A DNA stretch of 64,000 nucleotides from Jacaranda mimosifolia. Its lineage: Eukaryota > Streptophyta > Magnoliopsida > Lamiales > Bignoniaceae. The translations under genes and the position numbers were made by a program. This document shows positions 51,554-62,355 of the stretch, one piece after another. The first letter of the stretch is position 1. Each line of letters begins with the position of its first letter. Below the pieces are notes generated by a model, which saw only the letters and a program-made list of their open reading frames with translations, did not search any database and had not been told where the DNA came from. The stretch lies in contig CM032126.1 of NCBI GenBank assembly GCA_018894105.1, forward strand, positions 3,375,001 through 3,439,000. The letters are read 5' to 3'.

Positions 51554-52218
51554 GGCCCCCAAATTTCCTTTGTAATCCCAAACCTATACAAGAGCGCCAT
51601 CCGAGCCTTATGCAACGCCAAAACCTCCGAACAATTCAACCCCTCTCGCGACGTCTCCATCCCTGAAATCCACCTCCCCGGCGGCACCGCCCACTGCCGT
51701 CCAAGCGCCCCATACTCGTCTTCTACACCAGGGGCGCCACGGCCCGATCCGCCCAATCCTCCTTCAGCACTGGGAAAACTCCACTGACCCCGACGTACAA
51801 ATCCACCGATACCTCCCCAAAAACGTCTCCTATTACGGGATGATGAGGAAGAGCCGCTATTGCATATGCCCCAGTGGGTACGAGGTGGCCAGCCCGAGAA
51901 TGGTGGAGGGCCTTTATTTGGGCTGCGTCCCTGTTTTGATCAAGGATAGCTACGTTATCCCGTTCAGCGATGTTCCGAACTGGGAGACGTTTGCGGTGGT
52001 TATCATTCCGGTGAAGGATATCTCGAATTTGAAGAAGGCATTGATGGGGATTACGCTGAGGGAGTATGTGAAGATACAGAGGAGGGGGTGTTCGGATGAG
52101 GCGCCATTTTGAGGTTAATTCGCCGCCGAAGAGATACGATGTTTTTCATATGATATAGCATTCGATTTGGCTGAGGAGGCTGAATGTTCGCCTCCATGGA
52201 AATGAATATGACGACTGA
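51554..52218 (+). pseudogene. GT47 last-exon pseudogene
   Basis: This copy of GT47 exon 4 (34268-34948) still has the 3' splice acceptor and about 130 bases of intron before it. It is dead. A 19-base deletion near 51690 and a 1-base deletion near 51735 shift the frame. A 1-base insertion near 52090 shifts it again, and TTG has become TAG in the last 30 codons (near 52157). Exons 1-3 are absent. The segment KSRYCICPSGYEVASPRMVE is still readable. Because intron sequence is kept, it arose by DNA duplication and not by reverse transcription. Confidence 0.95.
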
Positions 52219-52327
52219 GTTTCTTGAATTGGGCCCGGAACAAACTTTAAAGATTTTTTAAGTAACAACTTTTTGTTGATTGTTTTATTTTAAGTAAAAC
52301 AAGGAAAGAACATAGTAACACTCCGAC

Positions 52328-53866
52328 TTACTGGACTATAGTAATACAAGAATTTTCATGATCTATTTTTGCATTGTTTGCAAATCTATCACCATAATTT
52401 GCTTGTTGTCCGATGATATCTTGTATGAGCAATGTCATATTTAGGTAAGAAGAGCCCCCTTCTTCCACTGCACTTTTTGCTATTACCGCAAGCTTTTGAG
52501 CTCTTTGTCTTCTCTCTTCTCCTTCTTCTCCTGCATCCATTAACCTGTCAATAGCATTCTTGATCTCATTATTCTTCACCTGCACTCCCTCCTTTTCCTC
52601 ATCTCCAACGAACACAGGCACTTCAACACCTACTCTTGTTCCAATCTTGATCAGATTCACAATGAACTTTTCATTGCAAAATTGCTCACCGAATACAGGC
52701 CATGTTATCATTGGCACACCAGCGGTTATTCCTTCAAGAGTCGAGTTCCATCCACAATGCGTCAAGAACCCTCCAACCGATGGATGAGAAAGTATCAGCA
52801 CCTGAGGCGCCCATCCATGGACCACGAGGCCCCTTCCATTATTCCTTTCTTCAAACTTTTCTTCCAACAGCCAAGCTTTGAATTCGTCTGATGCATCTTT
52901 GATAACCCAAAAAAAGGGCCGGTTTGAATCTTCTAAGCCTAAGCCAAGCTCCATCAATTGTGAAGTAGACAGGCGCGATACACTTCCAAGGCAAACGTAA
53001 ATAACGGAGCTTGGTTCCCGCGAATCCAGCCAATTCAGGCATTCATGTTCACCAATTGAGGCCTTGTTACCTCTTTCAGCCTTGTCTATGTCATCTTTGT
53101 TGCATAAAGAAACAGGACCAATGCACCATACATTTTTGCCGCCTCTGATCACTTTCCTATACTCTTTGATATATTCAGGTTCCAATTCTTCAAAAGAATT
53201 GACAACCGTTCCAAATGCTTCTACCTCAGACTTCCGGATCTGATCCCAAAACTTAGTCCAATCAGGAGAAGTCTGATCAAGAGTACCCTGAAGCTGGGCT
53301 TTGGTTATTTCAATTCTATCAGGCAGACCAGGCATCACAAAGTACTCAGTATCAGAAGCTATAGCTTCCAAATCCTTAGAAATTTTTCCTAGCACGTGAA
53401 TGCATAGCTGGGAAAAACAACTCGCCCCATGAAAAACGATTCTAGGAATGTGGAATTTTAGAGCAACACTAGCGGTCCAAGGAAAACATACATCAGCAAT
53501 TAAACAGCTCGGAAAGGGCTTAAGCTCTTGGAGCAATTCTTCTACCTGATCTTTCAGCATGGCAGTTGCTGTGAAGAACTTAATTGCATCGTCAATGGAA
53601 GTAAGCGCGTCGGCATTTTGACATCCTTCCGGCAGGCCAGCATCAACAGCTCGAAAATTGAGATGCAAAACTTGAATGCTGAGGCCAGAATCAATCGCCC
53701 GGTCGATCAATGTTTCGAATCTGCTGGCATTATGGGGGGTGGTTAAAATGGTGACCTTGACGCCTCGTTTGGCCAGCAATCTGGCAATATCCACCATGGG
53801 AATCGTATGGCCTTGGGCTAAGAAAGGAAGCAAGACAAAGTGAGGATTTTGTTCTTGGACGGCCAT
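52328..53866 (-). CDS. UDP-glycosyltransferase, UGT73-like (copy B)
   Basis: This single-exon 512-codon gene is the duplicate of 35073-36596. The catalytic pair H20 (AQGHTIPMVD) and D125 (CLIADVCFPW) and the full PSPG box (W352 to Q395, ending ITWPVFGEQ) are present. Differences from copy A cluster in two parts: residues 58-103 and 145-180, where acceptor contacts usually lie, and 403-465 near the end (for example VGVLVKNNEI to EGVQVKNNEI). Y397 of copy A is cysteine here. One extra T near 52355 shifts the last codons, so the protein ends HENSCITIVQ in place of HEILV. Its TATA region has lost four bases relative to copy A. The frame is intact, so it may be functional with altered expression or acceptor range. 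Confidence 0.95.
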   Translation of the reverse strand: MAVQEQNPHFVLLPFLAQGHTIPMVDIARLLAKRGVKVTILTTPHNASRFETLIDRAIDSGLSIQVLHLNFRAVDAGLPEGCQNADALTSIDDAIKFFTATAMLKDQVEELLQELKPFPSCLIADVCFPWTASVALKFHIPRIVFHGASCFSQLCIHVLGKISKDLEAIASDTEYFVMPGLPDRIEITKAQLQGTLDQTSPDWTKFWDQIRKSEVEAFGTVVNSFEELEPEYIKEYRKVIRGGKNVWCIGPVSLCNKDDIDKAERGNKASIGEHECLNWLDSREPSSVIYVCLGSVSRLSTSQLMELGLGLEDSNRPFFWVIKDASDEFKAWLLEEKFEERNNGRGLVVHGWAPQVLILSHPSVGGFLTHCGWNSTLEGITAGVPMITWPVFGEQFCNEKFIVNLIKIGTRVGVEVPVFVGDEEKEGVQVKNNEIKNAIDRLMDAGEEGEERRQRAQKLAVIAKSAVEEGGSSYLNMTLLIQDIIGQQANYGDRFANNAKIDHENSCITIVQ

Positions 53867-53934
53867 TCTGTATGTGATTGGAGGACTACACTTGCTTATT
53901 GCTGATGAGTGGCTTTTAATTCTGTGGTTGAGGA

Positions 53935-53944
53935 CTTAAACTAT
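53935..53944 (-). promoter_or_regulatory. Degraded TATA position of UGT copy B
   Basis: At the place where copy A has TTTATTTAAG, copy B reads ATAGTTTAAG after loss of four bases. The next bases upstream also differ (GTGGTTGAGG against GTACATAAGG on the plus strand). It may be a weak promoter. Confidence 0.35.
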
Positions 53945-54945
53945 TCTTGATATGATTTTGCCAGCTGTGGCTGTTTGCTCTTTATGTGACATATTGAGAG
54001 AGAGTCCTGTCAACAAAGAATTTATGTAGTCCTGGCAATCTGAAACGATTTCGTGGATGAGTTTTAACGGTCCTTTACATTCCTAAGAGAACAAATTCAT
54101 CAGGACATTCCACTGCTTCAGGATATGCATGACAAATTCAGTAGCAAAGTGCAGCAAGGAACTCGCAAGTTACTGAATTTTTGACTTTAGGTTCTTTAAT
54201 AACATGCTAACTAAAAGGATATTAATTTGAAAACGAATTCTCTAAAGTGCAAATCTCATTGGCAAGGAGCAGGCATGAGCCTCATAAAGGTTAAATGTTC
54301 GACTCACTTTGCCAATTTTAGAAATGATAGAAATGAAAATTAAAAATAAAAATAAAACCAAGGATGAAATTTTAATTTGGGACAACGAAATTATAATTTT
54401 GCCAAAATATGTTATTCTTAGGGATAAATTTTTTAAAATTTAACATGTTATATGAAAAGATGACATTTTCACAACTAAATCTTGATTTTTCAAAAAGTCC
54501 TTTGAATAGTTTTTACCTCCTTTCTTCCACTAATGCACCCAAAAGTACTGTATGAAACTCTCTTCTTCCTATTTATATTTTCAAAATAACCAATGACTAT
54601 TTTATTTTATGCACATAAAAAGGCATACCATGACGATTAGTATATTAGGTTGGGATAGCCAGTTCTTTCCTGCATCCCCTAATTAAAACAAAGTGTTAAA
54701 AAATGAGCATTGGGTTTAATTCAAGTTTAAAAACTAGCTCAAGAGGTGAGAATTTCAAAATCATATAGAGACCACAATTTATTTATTTAACTGATGTGGG
54801 ACACTAACACACAAAGAGAAGATGGTGAAATTACGTTAGCAGTTAGCTTAATTACAAATGCTAAGAGGAAAAGTATTATATCGGATGGAAACTTCAATTA
54901 AAAAAAAAAAAGAAAGAAAGAAAGAAAAGGAAAAAAAAAAAAAAC
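53945..54945. other. Spacer behind UGT copy B
   Basis: Up to about 54600 this matches the copy A spacer, with small deletions, a decayed SINE-like piece (54255-54315) and a MITE fragment (54317-54360). After 54600 the sequence is unique to copy B and ends in an A-rich run (54900-54945) next to the Ty1/copia remnant. No gene. Confidence 0.55.
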
Positions 54946-55303
54946 AAATTCACATTTGTACAAGACGCAAGTTTAGATTTGAGTTCTTCTTTCATTGCAT
55001 TTAGCCAGGAATCATCGATTAGCACCTCATTTATATTTCATGGTTCTGCATAGGACAAAAACACAAGATCAAAGAGTTGTGAATCTGTTGTTTTAGTTTT
55101 GGATCTTGTGGTGATTTCAGCTTCTGGGTCTCCAATGACGTTTTGTGTTGGATGACTTGAGGCTTGTTTGAATTTGCTGATTTCGTCTCCAGTTTCGTCA
55201 TTGGAAGTTCCACTTTAGGTTGAGACTGGAGTGCCTCTATCACTTGATCAAAACCTGCAGTTTTTATGCTGAAAGAATCCTTGGCTAGAAAGGGTCAGTT
55301 TCA

Positions 55304-56227
55304 TTAAATACCACATGCATAGATTCTTGTATCGTCCTTTTTCTTTTTGTTAAATACTCTATACACTTTACTGTGTGTTGAGTAGCCAAAAAATGTTCCC
55401 TCATCTGATTTTGGATCAAAATTAGCAAGTTGATCTCTATCATTCGACATATGACATTTACAACAGAATACTCGAAAATAAGATATGTTGGGTATGTTAC
55501 CTTTCCAGAGTTTGTATGGGGTCTTTTTCATAAATGGTCTCAAGAAGACTCTGTTGATGATATAGGATGCTGTGTTGACTGCCTCAGCCCAACGATGCTT
55601 AATAAAATCATATTCATTTAACATTGTACGTGTTATTTCTTGTAAAACTCTATTTTTTCTTTCAACCACCCCATTTTGTTGAGATGTTCTTGGAACTCCA
55701 TGTCATGATCACTCTTGATGGTCTTATTCAAAAGCCCTTTTTCATTTTGGATGTTCTTTGAGAGAGTAATAAAATGATGCAGAGCCTTATTTTTGTGTGA
55801 AAAAAACCTTACCCATGTGTAACGAGAAAAATCATCTACGATGACAAAAACATATTTGTTTCCTACAAAGGATTGGGTTTTCATGGGCCCAAACAAGTCA
55901 AGATGTAGAAGTTCCAGTAGTTTTGAGGATGCAATATCATTTATTGGTTGAAAAGAGATTCTCACTTGTTTGCCTTTTCATGCATGCATCACATATTTTG
56001 GTTTTTGAAAACTTTATTTTAGGGATGCCTTTCACCAAATCCTTATTGACCAAATGATTCAAAAGTTTCATGTTAGCATGACCAACACGCCCATGCCAAG
56101 TCCAATAAGATTCAACAGTAGCAACTAGACATTCAATGTTTTGTTTGGAAAGATCATTTAGGTTTATACAATATATGTTTCTCTCTCTGATTGCAGTGAA
56201 AATGGTTTCATCATGCTTGGTAACCAC
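55304..56227 (-). pseudogene. Ty1/copia integrase region, broken
   Basis: Three adjoining frames (56227-55937, 55965-55633, 55669-55304) carry the GAG-pre-integrase piece (WTWHGRVGHANMKLLNHLV, then CDACMKRQ), the integrase core start (DLFGPMKTQSFVGNKYVFVI) and the later core and C-terminal part (VERKNRVLQEITRTML, then NISYFRVFCCKC). In the usual motif HLDLFGP the metal-binding aspartate is present. The frame shifts near 55940 and 55650 show that no functional protein is made. Confidence 0.88.
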
Positions 56228-56327
56228 ACATTTAGAGGGTTTGAAGTGTACCTGGTAGCCATTATCACATAACTAACTGGCTTATGCTGAGAAGGTTATG
56301 TTTCAATCTATCTACCAGCCATACATT

Positions 56328-56757
56328 TCAGTGGAAGTTCCATCTTTGTTTCCTACTGTTGCCAATGATTTTCCCTTTTGTGTTGTTAGTGAACAGTATG
56401 TTTCCTCCATTATATTCTTGCATTTCAGAAAAGAACGATTTGTTTCTTGTCATGTGTCTGGAACATCCACCGTCCAGATACCAAATGTCCTTTTGAACTT
56501 CTTTCTTGATCGATTCTTGCAACACAAGGGTTGGTGAATTTAGGTTCCCATTTTTTGTCGGGTCTTGAGCAGTTAGACTTTGGTACCCACATATACTTGA
56601 CTCCGATTTCTCTTCTTATAGGACATTTATGCGCCAAGTGGCCCCTTTTTGAACAATAATGACAAGTTCTTTTGAAAAATCTTGTGTTTGTATAGCCAGA
56701 ATCAACTTTGTTTTTGCCTTTGATAGATCTTTTCAAATTGTAGCTATCATTTAGCAA
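56328..56757 (-). pseudogene. Ty1/copia gag zinc knuckle and protease, broken
   Basis: The frame 56757-56425 holds the CCHC knuckle CHYCSKRGHLAHKC. The overlapping frame 56525-56328 holds DIWYLDGGCSRHMTRNKSFF, the protease start. The active-site triplet DSG normally found there is DGG, so the protease would be inactive even without the frameshift between the two frames. Confidence 0.88.
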
Positions 56758-57627
56758 AGACTGAATTTTATTTTCCAGACATTGATTTTTCTCAATCCAT
56801 CTATTTCTTTCATCAGAGTTTTTCTTTATGATTTTCTTTATGGTCTTATCATAGTGAAATACTAGCTCTTCATTTTCATTAAGAGTAGTTTCTAACTGTT
56901 CCTTAAGAAGATTTATCTGAATTTGAAGTTCAGTTAGTTGATTATGGCATTTAATATGAATCTCAAGATCTTTTTCATAATCAATATCAAAGCTGCTAGA
57001 ACTTAACTGAGACTATAAAGTTACTTGTCTATAAGCCATGAGACAATTCTCTTCATTGTCAAACTGATCTGAGTCTGAATTATCTCAAGTGATGGTCATG
57101 ACTCTCTGTTTTGTGTTTCTCTCAGTTTTTGGACTTTGGATATAGTGGTTTGGCAAGCCTACTCCACTACCTAAGCTAGAGGACTAGAATTTTGAACCTG
57201 CAAGTATTATTAGCAAAGTAACAAGAACAAGTACAATAAGCAGCGCTAACTTCCAAAACCTTACAGAAGTGAACCAGAATACTCTGCAGATAATATTGGA
57301 GTTTTGTGAAGTAAAGAGTAATGGAATAATTCTAACAACTCTCTATAGCACTCTCATTCTTTTCAAACTATCTTTTCTATTTAAATAATAATGCACTTGG
57401 TATACTGAGGTAAGTCTTCAATTAGTCAAGGAATAGTGTAACAGTCTTTAATTAGTCTTGGAATAGTACAACGATAACCTGCCAATATAGCTATGTTTTA
57501 TGAAAGGAAAGTTCCATGGTTTGCTGCGTCAATTTGTTGTCAAGAAACTTCAACTTCCGTTTTAAGATCTTCTCAATTACCATATAGAGACATAATAAAA
57601 AATAGGTATTCTGAGGGAATCCTAACA

Positions 57628-58320
57628 ATGTATATATGTCAAACCCTATATTTATTTATTTCATTTCATCCTTTGCAATCCGTTCTCCCAGCGTCCGCGG
57701 CACCCTCACCTCTTTGGAGGAATTGACAAATTGTTATGCTTTTTTTGAAATTTATATTTATGTATTATTTATCTTTTAATATTTTATTATAGAATATAAT
57801 TAAATATCATGTGTTATGTACTTATTGACAATCTTTTAGCTTTGGAAGTAATTTACATTATTAAAAAAAATTAGTACTTTCTTTTTCTTTCTAATTTTTT
57901 TTTTTATGAATTTGATAAATTTTTAAATCAAACCCGTGGTTACCCTTGGACACCCATGTGGTTTTTCTTTGCACCCCACGGCCACACTTATATATATACA
58001 CATATATAATAAACTTTAGTTTGTATATATACATATATGTATGAATATATATATTTACATATATATGTGAATTTTTGTAATAATTTTTAGTTTTTATATA
58101 TTTAATTATTTAGTATCAATACCTATTTCAATTTTGGGATGTTTAAAACAAATTTTTAGGCCCATATTTTTAATTAAATAATTCACAATTAAGTTATGCC
58201 TATTAGGGTACTTCTATTTTATTTGTTTGAAAACATATTTATGGGGATCTGGCCAAAGAAAACCTTTACAACTTTATAGGAATTCATAGAACAATTAAAA
58301 TCTCTTCCTTTTTTACTGCA
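57628..58320. other. Spacer between copia remnant and hAT gene
   Basis: AT-rich, with one GC-richer patch (57680-57720) and another at 57935-57990 that includes repeated CACCC(A) words. These may contain the left end of the hAT element, but I could not match them to its right end. No gene. Confidence 0.4.
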
Positions 58321-60785
58321 ATGAGATTGAGACAAAGAGTCAAAAAAATCATGGGCAAACTTAATACCATCGATTCATTTTTCAAGAGAAAAGCTAGTGA
58401 TAATACAAGAGTTAGCGAATTATCTTCTACTCCGCCGTCAACAATTCAATCCAGCAATGAAGAACAACATCAATCTAAAATTCCAAGAATGGAAAAAGAT
58501 GTTGATGTTTCTTTATTAGAAAAAGATCCGGGAAAATGCTTACCAATTTGGCAATATAATGCTGACTGATGTGACAAACTTCAAAGATTTTATATACAAA
58601 GTGGACCATATCAACCTATTCTTACTGATTATTTGGGTTTAGGTAAAAAACGTCTTCGCCGATTTCAATCTTCATTGTTCAAAAAATTTTCTAATTGGTT
58701 GGAGTACTCAATTGAAAAGGATGCTGCATTCTGTTTGCCATGCTATTGGTTTAGTAACTATCCTAGCAATCGAAATGATGGGAAAGATGCTTTTATGGAT
58801 AAGGGATTTCGTACTTGGAAAAAAGTTTGTGGGAAAAATTGTACTTTTCTTGCTCATATAGGATCTTCTCCTAATTCACCACATAATGTTTGTGTGAGGT
58901 GTTGTGATGATTTGATGGATCAATCTCGACATATAGAAAAAAAATCAGTAGACAAAGTGAGCAGATTATTGCAAATAATCATTTACGGTTAAAGACTTCT
59001 ATTATGGTTGTTCGTTGGCTCACATTTCAAGCATGTGCTTTTAGAGGTAATGATGAAAGCATTGACTCATTGAATAGGGGCAATTTTATTAAATTGATAG
59101 AACTTTTGGCATCTTCTAATTAAGATATTTCTGATGATGTTCTTTAAAATGCTCTTGGAAATGCTCAATATATTTCACCTAGCATTCAAAAAGAAATCTT
59201 ATATATTTTTGCAAGAAGAGTACCCGCTACCATTCGTGAAGATATTAGGAAATCTAAATTCTTCCTTATAATTGATAAAGCTAGGGATGAGTCCAATGGA
59301 GAACAAATGGTTGTGGTTCTAAGATTCATAAATAAAGGTGGGTAAGTGCAAGAAAGATTTTTTGATCTTATTCATGTTTCTGATACTTCATCAATGACTT
59401 TGAAGAATGAAATTGATGTTGTTCTTTCTCGTTATAGTCTTAGCATTCACAATCTTTGAGATCAAGGATATGATGGGGCAAGTAATACGCAGGGCAAATG
59501 GAATGGTTTACAAGCTTTATTATTAAGAGATTGTCCTTATGTCTATTACATTCATTGTTTTGCTCATCGTTTACAATTAGCATTAGTTGCAACAGCTAGA
59601 TAAGTGAGTCCGGCTCATCATTTTTTCACAAAGTTGGCATTCATTGTTAATCTTGTGATGGCTTTTCCCAAAAGACATGACTAGTTAAGGACTGCTCAGA
59701 CTTTTAATACTGCAACTCAAATTACTAGTAAAGAGATTGAAACAGGCAGTGGACTTAATCAAATGCATACTTTGCAATGGCCTGGAGATACTAGATGGAG
59801 CTCCCATTTGAATTCTATTCAAAGCTTACTATGTAAGTTTGAAACTACTTGTGAAGTTTTCCAAAAAAATTCTAAGGAAGGTAATTATTCTCTTCGTGGT
59901 GATGCTGATGCTGCTTATGATGCTCTAAGATCATTTGATTTTATCTTTCTTTTGCATATTATGAGAGATCTCTTGGGAATTAGTCATGATCTTTTTCAAG
60001 CTTTGCAACGTAAAAATCAGGATATTGTGAATGCCATGACTTTAGTGTCTACTACTAAGAACTTGATGCAAAGAATGAGGGAATCAAGTTGGGAAAATCA
60101 TCTCAAAGAAGTCATATCATTTTGCGAAAAACATGAAGTTAATCTTCCTGATATGAATGCCCATTATGTTCCTGGAAGGGGTAAACATCGACCAAATGTT
60201 GAATATGACACAATGGAACATCATTATCATGTCAATTTGTTTATTGCTATTATTGACACCCAATTACAAGAGATGAATAGCAAATTCAATGAAAGTACTG
60301 TGGAGTTGTTTACTCTTAGTGTAGCCTTGGACCCAAGGGATAATTATAAATTTTTGAATGTTGATCACATTTGTGAATTGTCAACTAAATTTTATCCAGA
60401 TGATTTTTCTGAGATGGAAAGGATGCATCTTAGAGTACAAGCACAACACTATGAGCTCAATGTGCCTCATCATTCTAATTTATAGAACTTGTCAACAATT
60501 TCTGAGTTATGCCAAGGATTGGTGAAAATAGGAAAATCAAAGACTTATCATTTACTCGATCGTTTGCTTCGCTTGTTACTGGTTCTTCCTATTTCAACAG
60601 CTACAAGTGAAAGAACTTTTTATGCTATGAATATTATCAAAAATAGGCTTAGAAATAAGATGGAAGATGATTTTTTAACCGATTGTTTAGTTACTTATAT
60701 TGAGAAAGATATTGCTAAGAATTTTGATATTGATTCAATCATTGATGAATTTTATGATATGAAAGAGTGTCGCGCTCAACTTTGA
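58321..60785 (+). pseudogene. hAT transposase (TTF-type zinc finger/ZMYM1-like), dead
   Basis: Read across stops this is a nearly full-length hAT transposase of the kind annotated in plants as zinc finger MYM-type protein 1-like. The N-terminus is basic and serine-rich. A TTF-type zinc region (AFCLPCYWF, then KVCGKNCTFLAHIGSSPN) starts near 58725. The RNase H-like core follows, with LIIDKARDESNGEQMV (59270-59310) and HCFAHRLQLALVA (59553-59590). The C-terminal dimerisation region ends with LLVLPISTATSERTFYAMNI (60570-60630). Inactivating changes include TGA at about 58567, a frameshift near 58980, and stops near 59121, 59144, 59345, 59458, 59602, 59682 and 60483. It occurs in copy B only. Confidence 0.9.
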
Positions 60786-60844
60786 TAACATGTATTTCAA
60801 ATTCATAGATTATAAAACTTATATTTGAACTTTTATATTTTATA

Positions 60845-60883
60845 ATTTTCGCCCCCCTAGAAGATCAGTTCTGGATTCGTCCC
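60845..60883. repeat. Likely right end of the hAT element
   Basis: The other strand reads CAGGGACGAATCCAGAACTG, resembling the CAG(T/G)GGCGGATCCAGA-type ends of plant hAT elements of this group. It is 60 bases past the transposase stop. The left partner was not located. Confidence 0.5.
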
Positions 60884-60965
60884 TGGATGCCCGTCTCTCC
60901 ATGGGAAAGCAAGGATGGGGACGGGGACGGGACTGGGGTCCTCGTCCTGCCCCGTTGACACTCCT
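60884..60965. repeat. GC-rich MITE fragment
   Basis: GGGGACGGGGACGGGACTGG and the ending CCCCGTTGACACTCCTA resemble the right arm of GGGT-rich hAT MITEs (compare 27577-28028). It directly adjoins the point where homology with copy A resumes. Confidence 0.4.
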
Positions 60966-62355
60966 AATTTTGATCAAGAACACAGTCTCGAATTTTCATG
61001 CTGATGGACGAGATTAAATTTTATAAAAATATGGAGAATAATTTTATTATTTTTAAGGAGTAAAATTTTCAATTTTAATAAATATGTTTTCATATAGACT
61101 TGACGAGAGCAATTGTCCCTACCAGACCCTTTTTTCTCTTCATCCCTATTTTTTGTAGATGTCATCAAAGCAACATATGTAACAAATTTATTTTTGGTGT
61201 TTGCTTCGTGTATATATTGAAAAGAGTAAATAACTTAATATTTTGAATCTTCTATTGTTTTAACTAAAATTAAATTTTAAATTTTTTTTATTTCAGTTTA
61301 TGCATGTAATCTACAATCAAATGTTTTTCTAAAGAAATATGTAATAGATTTAATATGTATTTTAAATAAAAAAATAATGATGTATTAATTGAAATATGTA
61401 AAATTAGAACCCATTTCTAGTTACAAGCCAGTCACCTGGGATCTGTGATGTAGACATATATATATATGCATATTTTTTATTCAATATGCATGTGTCTGAT
61501 GATCACAGTATCCTTTTTTATTGCAACGATCTTTTCTTTTGTTGTGTATTTGTTACAACGTTATAAACCGAGCCTACCATATAACCATGGAATAATAGAA
61601 TTGTCAATATAACATAAATATACTACCTATGTATAAGAGAAAAATTAAAATAGAAATATTATTCATCGTTACACAAAAAGATAAAAAAATTCTATTGAAC
61701 TCGTCCAGTTTCAATTTAAATCTAACCCAAATCCATCTATTTGCCACACAAAAATTGAGTCATGGAATTTCTTCTGAATTTTTTGTTTCAATAATTATTT
61801 TATTCGTAATTTCATTTTTATAAATGTACACCAAATGCATATGATAAACTTCCAAGTATTATTTTAAATATATTTTATACATTTAGAACTTATATATGAT
61901 AGAATAAAAAATTTCAAAAACTACTGCATATTTGAGAACTTTCAAATCAAATATAGTACTCCATATCATATGTTTCTCTATTTGCTATAGTTTTAGGCTT
62001 ATGAATTAGCATTTATCAACTCAGTGTTGTCTATAGCTAAAACCCCAAATAAGAGAATTCATGGAAACCAATAATAAAACCAGACTCTTATTCATTTCCA
62101 GAAGAATTACAGGAAGAAAAGAAAAGGTGCCTAGCTTAAAATAAGTCATTTGAGCAAACATTTCACCGTATTAATAGCTAAAAATTGTGACTCAATATAC
62201 TTAATAACCTGATTGAGAAAATACAGAGAGTTGGCCAGACTGGAAAATTTTAGAGTCGATGGAGCTGATTTTTCTTGATCTAAGGCTCTTAAATGAATCA
62301 AGACAACCAATAGTCCATCCAAAAATGTACCTTTTTCTCGTACTTTCTAGATTCA
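60966..62355. other. Spacer before UGT pseudogene copy B
   Basis: Matches copy A 38560-39080 and 42255-43462. It contains the single-copy version of the direct repeat (61480-61750) with an empty MITE site near 61620. AT-rich, no gene. Confidence 0.65.

Larger units (their letters stand above)
54946..57627 (-). mobile_element. Truncated Ty1/copia retrotransposon
   Basis: In minus orientation the order is LTR-like start (TGTTAGGATTCCCTC at 57627), a coiled gag region, gag zinc knuckle, protease, GAG-pre-integrase, integrase core, then only the opening of reverse transcriptase (about 55020-54960, reading WLNAMKEELKSKL). The rest, including the downstream LTR, is missing. Frames are interrupted between domains. 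The end of the LTR and a primer-binding site could not be fixed. It lies in copy B only, so insertion followed or broke up the duplication. Confidence 0.88.

Noticed and set aside
51554..52218. Processed (retroposed) GT47 copy
   Set aside because: It retains intron sequence and splice acceptor and lies in a larger collinear duplication, so it is DNA-based.
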